Below are positions 17,430 to 26,720 of a stretch of DNA of 64,000 nucleotides, one piece after another (position 1 is the first letter of the stretch; the number at the start of each line of letters is the position of its first letter). The notes beneath the pieces are model-generated. The model was not told the origin of the DNA. It saw only the letters and a program-made list of their open reading frames with translations, and made no database searches. The stretch comes from CAVSWT01 sp963731745 (GTDB lineage: Bacteria; Bacteroidota; Ignavibacteria; Ignavibacteriales; Ignavibacteriaceae). Location of the stretch: the NCBI GenBank assembly GCA_963731745.1, contig CAVSWT010000003.1, positions 7,648 through 71,647 of the forward strand, written 5' to 3'. The translations under genes were made by a program, and so were the position numbers.

Positions 17430-19496
17430 ATGTATAGCATAAAAACAATTTTAATCTTTGCATTATTAATTTTCTTTTCAGTTGAGATGAATTCAAATTC
17501 ATATGCACAAGAAAATTCGAAAGATAAAGACGCAAGAATGGAATGGTGGCGTGATGCACGTTTTGGATTGTTTATTCATTGGGGGCTTTATTCGATTCCT
17601 GCCGGGGAATGGAATGGTAAAACAAATTATGCGGAATGGATTAGAAACAATGCAGAAATACCGATAAAAGTTTACGATAAGTTTGTGAATGAATATAATC
17701 CAGTAAAGTTTGATGCCAGGCAATGGGTGAAAATGGCTAAAGACGCAGGTATGAAATACATAGTGATAACTTCAAAACATCATGATGGTTTTTGCAACTT
17801 CGATTCCAAATATACTGACTTTGATATAATGTCAACTCCATTTAAACGTGATGTTCTAAAAGAGCTAGCAGATGCTGCTCATCAGGCTGGAATAAAAATA
17901 GGTTTTTATTATTCAATAATGGATTGGCATAACCCGAATTATCTTCCGCGGCGTCCATGGGAAACTGATCGTTCTGCAGAAGGAGCTGACTTTGATGCTT
18001 ATGTTCAATATATGAAGAACCAATTACACGAACTCTTAACAAATTATGGTGAAGTAAGTGTGTTATGGTTTGATGGTGAATGGGAAAATACCTGGAACAA
18101 TAAATATGGTAAAGAAATTTATGATTATGTAAGAAAGCTTCAGCCTAAAATAATTGTAAATAACCGCGTTAGTGTAGGCCGTAATGGTTTAGAGGGTTTT
18201 TCTAAGGATGAAGAAATGATTGGTGACTACGGAACTCCCGAACAAGAAATCCCCGCAACAGGAATCAGCGGAGTTGATTGGGAAACTTGTATGACGATGA
18301 ATGACCACTGGGGATATAATAAAAGAGACAACGATTGGAAATCAAGTAAAGAATTGATAAGAATGCTGGCAGATATTGCATCAAAAGGCGGAAATTATTT
18401 ATTAAATGTTGGCCCGACTTCCGAAGGTGTTTTTCCTCCTGCTGCTGTAAAAAGACTAAAAGAAATCGGCGATTGGATGAAAACAAATGGTGAATCAATT
18501 TATGGAACCGAAGCTAGTCCATTCAGTGAGCTTAAATGGGGCCGAGCCACAATGAAACAATTCGGTGACGAATCAAAATTGTATCTGCACGTTTTTGACT
18601 GGCCGGCGGATTGTAAAATTACTGTACCTGGAATTTTGAACAAACCCAAAGCCGCTTATCTTTTATCCGACCCTTCAAAGAAAGCATTAAAAGTCGAGCG
18701 AAATGAGGATGCATTAATAATAAGCTTACCTTCAACTGCTCCTGATTCATTGAACAGTGTGGTCGCATTAGACTTAATTGGCAAACCTGATATTTATAAT
18801 CCGCCAATCATCAGCGCCTCATCTAATATTTTTATTGACTCATTAAATGTCACATTAACTTCAAATAATCCTAAAGCTGTTATCAGATATACAACCGACG
18901 GAAGCGTTCCTGTTAGTTCTTCAGAGATCGCATCGAACCAAATTATAATCACAAAATCCAGTACTATTTCGGCAAGAATTTTTTCCAATGAAATGCCGCT
19001 TACATCTGCGTCGGAAGCTTCTTTTAAAAAAGTATCTCCCAATCCTTCAGTTTCAACAGATGATTTAATGCCTGGAATAAATTATTCTTATTTTGAAGGC
19101 GAATGGGATGCATTACCGGATTTTGATAATATGAAGCCAATCTCCTCAGGCATTATTAAAAACATAGATGTTCTTCATCAGAATAAACAGGAAGATAACT
19201 ACGGATTTGAATTTACCGGATTTATTAAAATAGAAGCAGAAGGTATTTATAAATTTTTTACCTCGTCCGATGATGGCAGCCGGTTGTACATTGATGACAA
19301 AATGGTTGTAGATAACGATGGCCCCCATGGATTAACCGAAAAAGATGGTGTCGCTGCGTTATCAAAAGGTTTACATAAAATAAAAGTAACTTACTTTGAA
19401 GCAACAGGCAGTAATGATTTGTTTGTAAGTTATAAAGGCCCAAACATTAAGAAGCAAATCATTCCGGATTCAATTTTATTTGTTGAAAAAAAGTAA
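17430..19496 (+). CDS. Secreted alpha-L-fucosidase (GH29) with CHB_HEX_C and PA14 domains
   Basis: 688 residues with a signal peptide ending SYAQ. The GH29 catalytic domain (about 33-380) shows WWRDARFGLFIHWGLYSIPAG, ITSKHHDGFCNF, the nucleophile Asp in VLWFDGEWE (near 214) and GNYLLNVGPTSEG. It is followed by a beta-sandwich, a chitobiase/hexosaminidase C-terminal-like domain (about 450-530, AVIRYTTDGSVPVSSSE), and a PA14-type domain (about 550-688, FFTSSDDGSRLYIDDKMVVD), both likely carbohydrate-binding. It hydrolyses alpha-L-fucosides outside the cytoplasm. It lies between carA (111 bp upstream) and carB (59 bp downstream) in the same direction and may be cotranscribed. Confidence 0.93.
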   Translation: MYSIKTILIFALLIFFSVEMNSNSYAQENSKDKDARMEWWRDARFGLFIHWGLYSIPAGEWNGKTNYAEWIRNNAEIPIKVYDKFVNEYNPVKFDARQWVKMAKDAGMKYIVITSKHHDGFCNFDSKYTDFDIMSTPFKRDVLKELADAAHQAGIKIGFYYSIMDWHNPNYLPRRPWETDRSAEGADFDAYVQYMKNQLHELLTNYGEVSVLWFDGEWENTWNNKYGKEIYDYVRKLQPKIIVNNRVSVGRNGLEGFSKDEEMIGDYGTPEQEIPATGISGVDWETCMTMNDHWGYNKRDNDWKSSKELIRMLADIASKGGNYLLNVGPTSEGVFPPAAVKRLKEIGDWMKTNGESIYGTEASPFSELKWGRATMKQFGDESKLYLHVFDWPADCKITVPGILNKPKAAYLLSDPSKKALKVERNEDALIISLPSTAPDSLNSVVALDLIGKPDIYNPPIISASSNIFIDSLNVTLTSNNPKAVIRYTTDGSVPVSSSEIASNQIIITKSSTISARIFSNEMPLTSASEASFKKVSPNPSVSTDDLMPGINYSYFEGEWDALPDFDNMKPISSGIIKNIDVLHQNKQEDNYGFEFTGFIKIEAEGIYKFFTSSDDGSRLYIDDKMVVDNDGPHGLTEKDGVAALSKGLHKIKVTYFEATGSNDLFVSYKGPNIKKQIIPDSILFVEKK

Positions 19497-19555
19497 GCAT
19501 GATTTCAATTAGAATAATCAAATTTTAAAAATTGATAGGAACATAGGATACTTAA

Positions 19556-22500
19556 ATGATAAAAAAAGGCAAACCAAAAAAAGTACTGATTCTAGGCTCA
19601 GGAGCTCTGCAAATAGGACAAGCTGGTGAATTTGATTACTCTGGCAGTCAAGCTATAAAAGCTTTGAAGGAAGACGGAATTTCTACTGTTTTAATCAATC
19701 CGAATATTGCAACAATACAAACTTCAGAAAATTTTGCAGACAAAGTTTATTTCCTTCCAATCAAACCGGAGTTTGTTGAAAAGATAATTATAAAAGAAGA
19801 ACCTGATAGTATTCTTCTTCAATTTGGCGGACAGACCGCTCTAAACGTAGGCGTATCTCTTTACGAAAGCGGAGTTCTTGCTAAATATAATGTTAGAGTT
19901 TTAGGCACCCCCGTTGAAGCAATTCAAAACACTGAGGACAGACTTCTCTTCGGTCAAAATGTAACCGAAATTGGATTAAAGGTTGCAATCAGTGAAACCG
20001 CCACAAATGTTGATGAAGCAATTAAAGCTGCTGAAAAAATAGGTTTTCCTGTAATGGTCAGAATCGCTTATGCGCTGGGCGGCCTTGGTTCCGGCATAGT
20101 AAATAACGAAGAAGAACTTAAAGAAAAAGCTAGACGCGCATTCACATTTACAAAACAAATTTTGATTGAGGAATCTTTATACGGTTGGAAAGAAGTTGAG
20201 TACGAAATTGTCAGGGATAAATATAATAACTGTATTACTATTTGTTCCATGGAAAATATTGATCCAATGGGAATTCATACTGGCGACAGTATTGTAATTG
20301 CGCCTGTTCAATCTCTTTCCGCAAAAGAAAATTTTATGCTGCGTTCAATTGGAATAAAATTGATTAGACATTTAGGTGTAATCGGAGAATGCAATATTCA
20401 ATACGCGCTTGATCCATTTTCGGATGACTACAGAATTATTGAAGTTAATGCCCGCCTAAGCAGAAGCTCTGCGCTTGCATCAAAAGCAACCGGTTATCCC
20501 CTCGCATTTATCGCAACAAAACTCGCTTTGGGGTATGCCTTAAACGAAGTTGAAAACATAATTACACAAGAAACTTCCGCATGTTTTGAGCCGGCACTTG
20601 ATTATGTTGCTTTGAAATTTCCACGATGGGATTTACAAAAATTCAAACACGTTAGCACTCAGCTTGGTTCTGAAATGAAATCTGTTGGCGAAGTGATGTC
20701 GCTTAGCCGATCTTTTGAAGAAGTTCTTCAGAAGGCAATTAGAATGCTTGATGTTGGCTTGGTTGGTTTTGTCGGAAATGAATTGGAGTTTAGCGAACTG
20801 GATAAAGAACTTGCTCAGCCTACGGATAAAAGAATTTTTGCAGTTGCTGCCGCTTTACAAAAAGGTTATTCAGTTGACAAAATTTATGAACTAACAAAAA
20901 TTACTCGCTGGTTTTTGTACAAAATGAAAAATATTGTTGATACAGAAGCAAAATTAAAAAACAAAAAAATTACTTCAGTTTCAAAAGAATTATTACACGA
21001 AGCAAAACTTTATGGATTTAGTGATTATCAAATTGCTACTTTAACTTCCTCCGATGAATTTGAAGTTAGGAATTACAGAAAGTCATTTAATATAATTCCT
21101 GTTATTAAACAAATTGATACACTGGCTGCGGAATATCCGGCACAAACAAATTATTTATATTTAACTTATAGTGGAAATGAAGATGACATAGCCATTGAAA
21201 CCAAAAAAATGGAAGATGAAAAAGATGAAAAGATTATTGTGCTGGGAAGCGGTGCATATCGAATTGGTTCTTCCGTAGAATTTGATTGGTGCTGCGTTAA
21301 TGCAGTAATGGCCTTAAATAAAAGCGGCTATCAATCAATTATGATTAATTGTAACCCGGAAACTGTCAGCACAGATTATGACATTTGCGACAAACTTTAT
21401 TTTGAACAGCTTACTTTGGAACGTGTGCTTGATATTTGCGATAAAGAAAACCCTAAAGGTGTAATAGTTTCAATGGGCGGCCAAGTGCCAAATAATCTTG
21501 CAATGAAGTTACATCAGGCTGGTATTCATATTTTAGGAACTTCACCGCTTCAAATAGACAATGCGGAAAACCGTCATAAATTTTCAGGAATACTTGATAA
21601 AATCGAAGTGGATCAACCCGAATGGGAAGAATTGACAAGCTTGCCTGAAGCAATAGAGTTCGCAAGAAAAGTTGAATACCCGGTGTTGATACGTCCAAGT
21701 TATGTGCTTAGCGGTGCCGCTATGAGCATTGTTGTTTCGGATGAAGAGCTTGAAATATTTTTGAAGAAAGCTGCGGAGATTAGCAAAGAGCACCCAGTGG
21801 TTATTAGCAAGTTTATAACCGACGCCAGAGAAATAGAAGTTGATGCTGTTGCTGAAAACGGCCAGCTGTTTTGTTATGCGATTTCTGAGCATGTTGAAAA
21901 TGCCGGAGTCCATTCGGGAGATGCAACTATTGTTCTGCCTCCGCAAAGAACATATTTGGAAACTATGCGTCGGGTGAAAATGGTAACAAAGCAAATTGCT
22001 AAAGAGTTAAAAATTACCGGGCCGTTTAACATTCAGTTCATAGCAAAAGATAATGAAGTAAAAGTAATTGAATGTAATTTAAGAGCTTCTCGAAGTTTTC
22101 CTTTTGTATCAAAAACTTTAAAAATTAATTTCATTGAAATCGCAACAAAGTTAATACTTGGAGAAAGAGTCCCCCGAATTGATAAATCATCTTTTGATGT
22201 TGATTATGTCAGCGTTAAAGCGCCTCAATTTTCGTTTACAAGATTGAAAGGATCTGATCCGGTACTTGGAGTTGAAATGGCATCAACAGGAGAAGTTGCG
22301 TGTCTCGGTGATGATTTTAATGAAGCATTCCTAAAAAGCTTTTTATCAACTGGATTTAAAATCCCTAAAAAAGCTGTTATGCTTTCAACAGGAACTTTGA
22401 AAGATAAAGCAGATTTACTATCGGAAACAAAAAAACTTTCTGAACTTGGATTAAAACTTTATGCAACAAAAGGAACTTCTGAATTCTTAGGTAGGAATGG

Positions 22501-22771
22501 AATTGAAGCCGAAATTTTAAATTGGCCTCTTGAAAAAGAGGAACCAAACGTAATGACATATCTTAATGAAGGGAAAATTGATTTGGTAATAAACATTCCG
22601 AAGAGCCAGGAAAAGTATGAACTTGATAATGATTATATAATTCGAAGAAAAGCCATTGATATGAATATAAATTTAATAACAAACACGCAGGTTGCTAAAA
22701 GATTTATTAAAGCTATTAACTTATATACTGAAGAAAGCCTATCTGTTAAAAGCTGGGATGAGTATAATTAA
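19556..22771 (+). CDS. carB: Carbamoyl-phosphate synthase large subunit
   Basis: 1071 residues, full length. It has two tandem ATP-grasp synthetase halves. The first (about 1-400) opens KVLILGSGALQIGQAGEFDYSG-like, with ENIDPMGIHTGDSIVIAP and NVQYAL-type NIQYALDP. The second (about 555-935) opens IIVLGSGAYRIGSSVEFDWC, with HVENAGVHSGDATIVLPPQ. A central oligomerisation region and a C-terminal MGS-like allosteric domain (about 940-1071) complete it. It makes carbamoyl phosphate with CarA. It is convergent with the exonuclease/phosphatase gene, only 34 bp apart. Confidence 0.97.
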   Translation: MIKKGKPKKVLILGSGALQIGQAGEFDYSGSQAIKALKEDGISTVLINPNIATIQTSENFADKVYFLPIKPEFVEKIIIKEEPDSILLQFGGQTALNVGVSLYESGVLAKYNVRVLGTPVEAIQNTEDRLLFGQNVTEIGLKVAISETATNVDEAIKAAEKIGFPVMVRIAYALGGLGSGIVNNEEELKEKARRAFTFTKQILIEESLYGWKEVEYEIVRDKYNNCITICSMENIDPMGIHTGDSIVIAPVQSLSAKENFMLRSIGIKLIRHLGVIGECNIQYALDPFSDDYRIIEVNARLSRSSALASKATGYPLAFIATKLALGYALNEVENIITQETSACFEPALDYVALKFPRWDLQKFKHVSTQLGSEMKSVGEVMSLSRSFEEVLQKAIRMLDVGLVGFVGNELEFSELDKELAQPTDKRIFAVAAALQKGYSVDKIYELTKITRWFLYKMKNIVDTEAKLKNKKITSVSKELLHEAKLYGFSDYQIATLTSSDEFEVRNYRKSFNIIPVIKQIDTLAAEYPAQTNYLYLTYSGNEDDIAIETKKMEDEKDEKIIVLGSGAYRIGSSVEFDWCCVNAVMALNKSGYQSIMINCNPETVSTDYDICDKLYFEQLTLERVLDICDKENPKGVIVSMGGQVPNNLAMKLHQAGIHILGTSPLQIDNAENRHKFSGILDKIEVDQPEWEELTSLPEAIEFARKVEYPVLIRPSYVLSGAAMSIVVSDEELEIFLKKAAEISKEHPVVISKFITDAREIEVDAVAENGQLFCYAISEHVENAGVHSGDATIVLPPQRTYLETMRRVKMVTKQIAKELKITGPFNIQFIAKDNEVKVIECNLRASRSFPFVSKTLKINFIEIATKLILGERVPRIDKSSFDVDYVSVKAPQFSFTRLKGSDPVLGVEMASTGEVACLGDDFNEAFLKSFLSTGFKIPKKAVMLSTGTLKDKADLLSETKKLSELGLKLYATKGTSEFLGRNGIEAEILNWPLEKEEPNVMTYLNEGKIDLVINIPKSQEKYELDNDYIIRRKAIDMNINLITNTQVAKRFIKAINLYTEESLSVKSWDEYN

Positions 22772-22805
22772 GAAGTCAAAATTAAAAATTCAAAAGTCAG
22801 AAAAA

Positions 22806-23645
22806 TTATTTTTTATGATTGCCAGTGTTTTTATTAATCAGTCTAAATTCTGCAATCACAGGCAAATGGTCGGAAGCACCGCTTCTTAAAACTGAAATTT
22901 GAACAGGCTCCAGATAAGTATTTTTTATAGTTTCATTCTTGTTTGAATAAAATATATAGTCAATTCTTTTCTCCGGAAAATCAGAAGGAAAAGTTAATCC
23001 CATGCCTTCTCCTACTTGTTCCCATGTATCGGAATAATCTTCTTTCATGTTTAAAATTGTTTGACTCATCGTTGTATCATTAAAATCACCGCAAATAATT
23101 ACCGGCATTTCAGGGTATTTTTTTATTTCACTTTTAATCTGATCAACACTGGCAACTCTTTCGCTGTCGTCGCCATTCGAATCAAGATGAGTGGCCATAA
23201 ATAAAATCTCATGGCCTAAAAAATCGACTACGGTTTGCAGTAATCCCCTTTGTTCCCGATTAGTTATCATACTGTAATGATAATTGTACTTAACTAAAAT
23301 CGGAAGCCTGGATAAAATTCCATTTCCATATTCTCCGCCTTCAAAATCAATATTCTTATCAAAATAAAAATGCATTTTTGTAATTGAAGAAAGGCTGTCT
23401 AATATTTTTATGCCCAATGATCGCTCAGTTGCTTGATCGACTTCCTGTAATGCGACTAAATCAACGCCAGTTTCTCTTATTATTTTTGCAATTCGGTTTA
23501 TATCTATTTTACCGTCAATTCCTTCGCCATGATGAATGTTGTATGTCATTACTTTAAGGTATAAAGTATCATTGTCATCTTGAGAAAATAAACTTTTGGA
23601 AAAAATTATCAACAATAACGATAAGTATAATGCTGTTTTTTTCAT
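22806..23645 (-). CDS. Secreted endonuclease/exonuclease/phosphatase family protein
   Basis: 279 residues with signal peptide ending LFSQ. EEP fold motifs in order: MTYNIHHGEGIDGKIDINRI, DLVALQEVDQATERS (metal-binding Glu), MATHLDSNGDDSERVASV, VIICGDFNDTTMS (catalytic Asp/Asn), RIDYIFYS and GASDHLPVIAEFRL (catalytic Asp-His). The substrate may be DNA, a phospholipid headgroup or a phosphoinositide-like ester; the sequence does not decide. It is exported to the periplasm or outside. Confidence 0.9.
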   Translation of the reverse strand: MKKTALYLSLLLIIFSKSLFSQDDNDTLYLKVMTYNIHHGEGIDGKIDINRIAKIIRETGVDLVALQEVDQATERSLGIKILDSLSSITKMHFYFDKNIDFEGGEYGNGILSRLPILVKYNYHYSMITNREQRGLLQTVVDFLGHEILFMATHLDSNGDDSERVASVDQIKSEIKKYPEMPVIICGDFNDTTMSQTILNMKEDYSDTWEQVGEGMGLTFPSDFPEKRIDYIFYSNKNETIKNTYLEPVQISVLRSGASDHLPVIAEFRLINKNTGNHKK

Positions 23646-23767
23646 CAGTTATAAAATTAATTTATTGAATATTAATTTAAATTAGCTAAATCTACACAAG
23701 AAAGAATGTTGAAAATAAATATATTTGTAACAAAAATTTATAATTCAATAAGCATGGAATCAATTAG

Positions 23768-24913
23768 ATGATATTATTCTTTTCAATTTTCTTTAGTCTT
23801 TATGCAGCAATAAATTATTATGTATTTATTCGGGGATGGCAGGCAATTTCAAGTTTTACTTCATTAAAACCATATTATATTGCCATTTTCTTATTAGGCT
23901 CAACTTCGTATTTAATAACTAAATTTTTTACTGCAAAGCTTTCAGCTTGGCTTTATGATTCATTGTTATGGATAGGATCATTTTGGTTTGCTTTTTTAAT
24001 TTACTTTTTTCTTTCAGTGCTAATTATTGATATCGCCCGACTAATTAATCTATGGCTGCATTTTATCCCGGGTTCATTTTATACCAACTATGAATTAACA
24101 AAACAGGTAACTGCATTAATTGTGGTAATGATAGTTTCAGCATTAGTGATTTACGGATTTATAAATACCAGGAACTTGTCAGTATTCACAAAAGAAATTA
24201 CAATTGCAAAAAAGAAAAGTAAGTTGAATGAATTAAATATTGTTGCTGCCTCAGATTTTCATCTTACGCCAGTTAACGATGGGAAACTGCTTAAGAAAAT
24301 AGTCAGCAAAATTAATGAATTGAAACCGGATATTATTTTACTGCCTGGAGATATAATTGATGATAAGGTATTTATTCTAAAAGAAAGAAATATCTGCGAT
24401 GAATTAATGAATTTAAAAGCAAGGCTTGGGGTTTATGCTTGTACAGGAAATCATGAATATATAAATGGAGTGGAAGAATCAGTCAATTATTTAAAAGAAT
24501 TAAATATTACTACACTTCGTGATTCAATAAAAAACATTAATGATGATTTTTATTTAATTGGACGTGAAGATAGAGAAGTTGATAGATTCAGCAGCAAGCA
24601 TAGATTAAAGCTTGAAGAAATTTTACGAGGCGCGAACGATGATCTGCCAAAAATTCTTTTAGACCATACACCTTTTAAATTGAATGAAGCCAAAGAAAAT
24701 AATATTGATTTACAATTATCGGGACACACTCATCACGGACAATTTTTCCCGGGAAATTTAATTACAAAGATGATCTATGAAGTTAGCTGGGGCTATCTTA
24801 AAAAAAATCAAACTCATTATTATGTTAGCTGCGGCGTCGGGACTTGGGGGCCGCCGGTAAGGATTGGAAGTGTAAGTGAAATTGTAAATATAAAAATTAA
24901 TTTTGTTGATTAA
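23768..24913 (+). CDS. Membrane-anchored calcineurin-type metallophosphoesterase
   Basis: 381 residues. Four hydrophobic segments lie in the first 150 residues (about 1-18, 36-52, 66-92 and 112-135). A YkuE/YaeI-like phosphoesterase domain follows (about 155-381) with metal-binding motifs VAASDFHL, LLPGDIIDD, YACTGNHEYI and QLSGHTHHGQFFPG. Relatives include phosphodiesterases acting on lipid intermediates such as UDP-diacylglucosamine (known for the superfamily); the actual substrate is unknown. It runs convergently to a beta-barrel protein gene, with a perfect hairpin between the stop codons. Confidence 0.9.
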   Translation: MILFFSIFFSLYAAINYYVFIRGWQAISSFTSLKPYYIAIFLLGSTSYLITKFFTAKLSAWLYDSLLWIGSFWFAFLIYFFLSVLIIDIARLINLWLHFIPGSFYTNYELTKQVTALIVVMIVSALVIYGFINTRNLSVFTKEITIAKKKSKLNELNIVAASDFHLTPVNDGKLLKKIVSKINELKPDIILLPGDIIDDKVFILKERNICDELMNLKARLGVYACTGNHEYINGVEESVNYLKELNITTLRDSIKNINDDFYLIGREDREVDRFSSKHRLKLEEILRGANDDLPKILLDHTPFKLNEAKENNIDLQLSGHTHHGQFFPGNLITKMIYEVSWGYLKKNQTHYYVSCGVGTWGPPVRIGSVSEIVNIKINFVD

Positions 24914-24922
24914 GATATTTAT

Positions 24923-24944
24923 GGGACGTTCAGTTGAACGTCCC
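24923..24944. terminator. Hairpin between convergent genes
   Basis: Perfect inverted repeat GGGACGTTCA (24923-24932) and TGAACGTCCC (24935-24944) lying between the two stop codons. A long T-tract is missing, so it is a terminator-like or mRNA-end structure serving both strands rather than a textbook terminator. Confidence 0.55.
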
Positions 24945-24951
24945 GCGCAAA

Positions 24952-25860
24952 TCAAAATACAAATGTTAATCCGAATTTAAATTGATCATAACTTAGCGGA
25001 GCTGCTGTATCAAACGGCCAATTCATTTTTTCTTGTCTTAATTCATAAATACCATATGACAACGCATTCTTTAATATAAAGTTTACGATAGGAGCAGCGT
25101 ACGGAGATGATTTATAAATTGCCTCCACAAATTCATCAAGCAACGCCTGTCCGGATGCTTCAATTAAAACGCCGCCTGCCCATTTCCAAAATAGATGACG
25201 GGGGAAAACAATCGATCTTTCATATTCCACATTAATGCCTATGTTTTCTGTAGCTTGAAAATTTATTCCCCCCTTGGAACTGGTGCCAAAACGGAATGAT
25301 TTATTGAAATGATCAATCACATTTTTGTCTACTGAATCAGTCGGCATCCCTTCCATATTTAGCCTTGACCAGATCAATGAATTTGAATAATAAGGAATAA
25401 GTGAAGCTGCACCGAACTTGTAACCTAATGCATAAGTTCTTCCAACCCCGATTCGCCACATATCAGATTTTAAGCCTTCTCCGCTACCGCCAAGCTTAGT
25501 TGAAATGTTGCTGACCGAAAGAAAGCGATAGTTGGATTGAAAAATAGACTCAAGCCATTTCATCTTATAATTCGTATATCCAAGCTGTAGTTCCGCCAGT
25601 TTTGGATCAGCAAATTTTCCCTTAAAATTATATAAACTCATATTCGAGATTCCGTAATTCAAAACAAGAGTTGGCTGCGCGTTATTTAAAAAGTCCATGC
25701 TAAAATCTCCCCAATCATCATTCATATTCTCTTCCCATTCTTTCCATTTCTGCCAATCATCTTCTGTAGATGACGAGTCAGTTTTATTTTGTGCTAGCGC
25801 AAACGAAGCGCTGATTAAAATTAGAAACGCAATAAATTTTATAGTATGGTTAAATAACAT
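24952..25860 (-). CDS. Putative outer-membrane protein, function unknown
   Basis: 302 residues with a signal peptide (IAFLILISASFALAQ). An acidic segment rich in Trp and Asp (DDWQKWKEWEENMNDDWGD, about 32-50) precedes a beta-rich body with alternating hydrophobics. The C-terminus is FKFGLTFVF, ending in Phe as outer-membrane barrels do. No named family recognised. It is monocistronic, starting about 60 bp after an upstream AT-rich region. The barrel location is inference. Confidence 0.75.
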   Translation of the reverse strand: MLFNHTIKFIAFLILISASFALAQNKTDSSSTEDDWQKWKEWEENMNDDWGDFSMDFLNNAQPTLVLNYGISNMSLYNFKGKFADPKLAELQLGYTNYKMKWLESIFQSNYRFLSVSNISTKLGGSGEGLKSDMWRIGVGRTYALGYKFGAASLIPYYSNSLIWSRLNMEGMPTDSVDKNVIDHFNKSFRFGTSSKGGINFQATENIGINVEYERSIVFPRHLFWKWAGGVLIEASGQALLDEFVEAIYKSSPYAAPIVNFILKNALSYGIYELRQEKMNWPFDTAAPLSYDQFKFGLTFVF

Positions 25861-26022
25861 TTTTGCTCCTTTTAAGGATTTATCGGATTTAATTAAATGT
25901 CAATATAAATGTCATGCAAAACTTGTAATAATAACATACAAATTAAAATGTTGTATGATAAAAGGATAATTTACTAAACAAACGGAATTATTAATTATTC
26001 ACAGAAATTCTAGAAAATCGTG

Positions 26023-26519
26023 TCAAGAAGTTAATTGATGTTTAATAACTTCATCAAGGTATGAATGAAATTTTTGCGGAAGGTTTTTATATTTAGAAGC
26101 AACTTTTAATTTTACTGATTCAAAGTCTTTATTCCCCAGCTTATTTATATCAGTTTCAATATTCTTTATAAGTAGCTGAATTTTATTTTTTACTTTTTCT
26201 TTAACCTCATCATCACCGCTTGCTGAAAAAAAAGTTACAGTTTTTTCAATATCAAAATCATTTTCAACAAGTGACTTTAATACAAGGCCTCTAAAATTTT
26301 CAGAAACTAAAGTGCGGCTGATATTTCCCAATTCGTTGGCAGTTTCCGTAATTGAAAAATGTGAAAATATCTTTTCTATTTGATATGATAGAATAGATTT
26401 TCTATTTGATGATCAACTTCTTCGCTGATCCCATTAAAGAATAGCAGTATAAAAACTGCCGCAAGAAATGCGAATACTCTAAGAAGTATCTTTTTTTGAA
26501 TTGTAGAATGTAATTCCAT
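26023..26519 (-). pseudogene. Membrane-anchored protein broken by a 26-bp duplication
   Basis: From ATG 26519 the frame encodes MELHSTIQKKILLRVFAFLA and a membrane segment, then SEEVDHQIENLFYHIK and a stop. The rest, IEKIFSHFSITETANELGNI onward to EVIKHQLTS at 26023, is in another frame. A 13-bp sequence, TTTTCTATTTGAT, occurs at 26372-26384 and again at 26398-26410, exactly 26 bp apart. Removing one 26-bp unit joins DHQIEK to IFSHFS in a single frame. So this is one gene of about 157 codons with an N-terminal anchor and a helical, charged C-terminal region, disrupted by a short direct duplication. The family is not recognised. Confidence 0.65.
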
Positions 26520-26720
26520 TAATAGAATATAATTTTTGATGTGGCCTTACAAATATAAAATAACTTAATGGAATTTTAAGAACAATTAGATAAATAATGT
26601 AAGCTGAGATTGATTATATAATAATATTGAGCTGTTAAGTATAAGATATGATGGAGAGAAAACATTTAAAATTAAAAAAATTTTTGACTGATTGTTGAAA
26701 ATACTTTCTGGAGTTTCAGT

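Noticed and set aside
17407..17442. 11-codon upstream frame overlapping the fucosidase start, possible leader peptide
   Set aside because: No repeated regulatory codons and no attenuator structure after it; likely chance.
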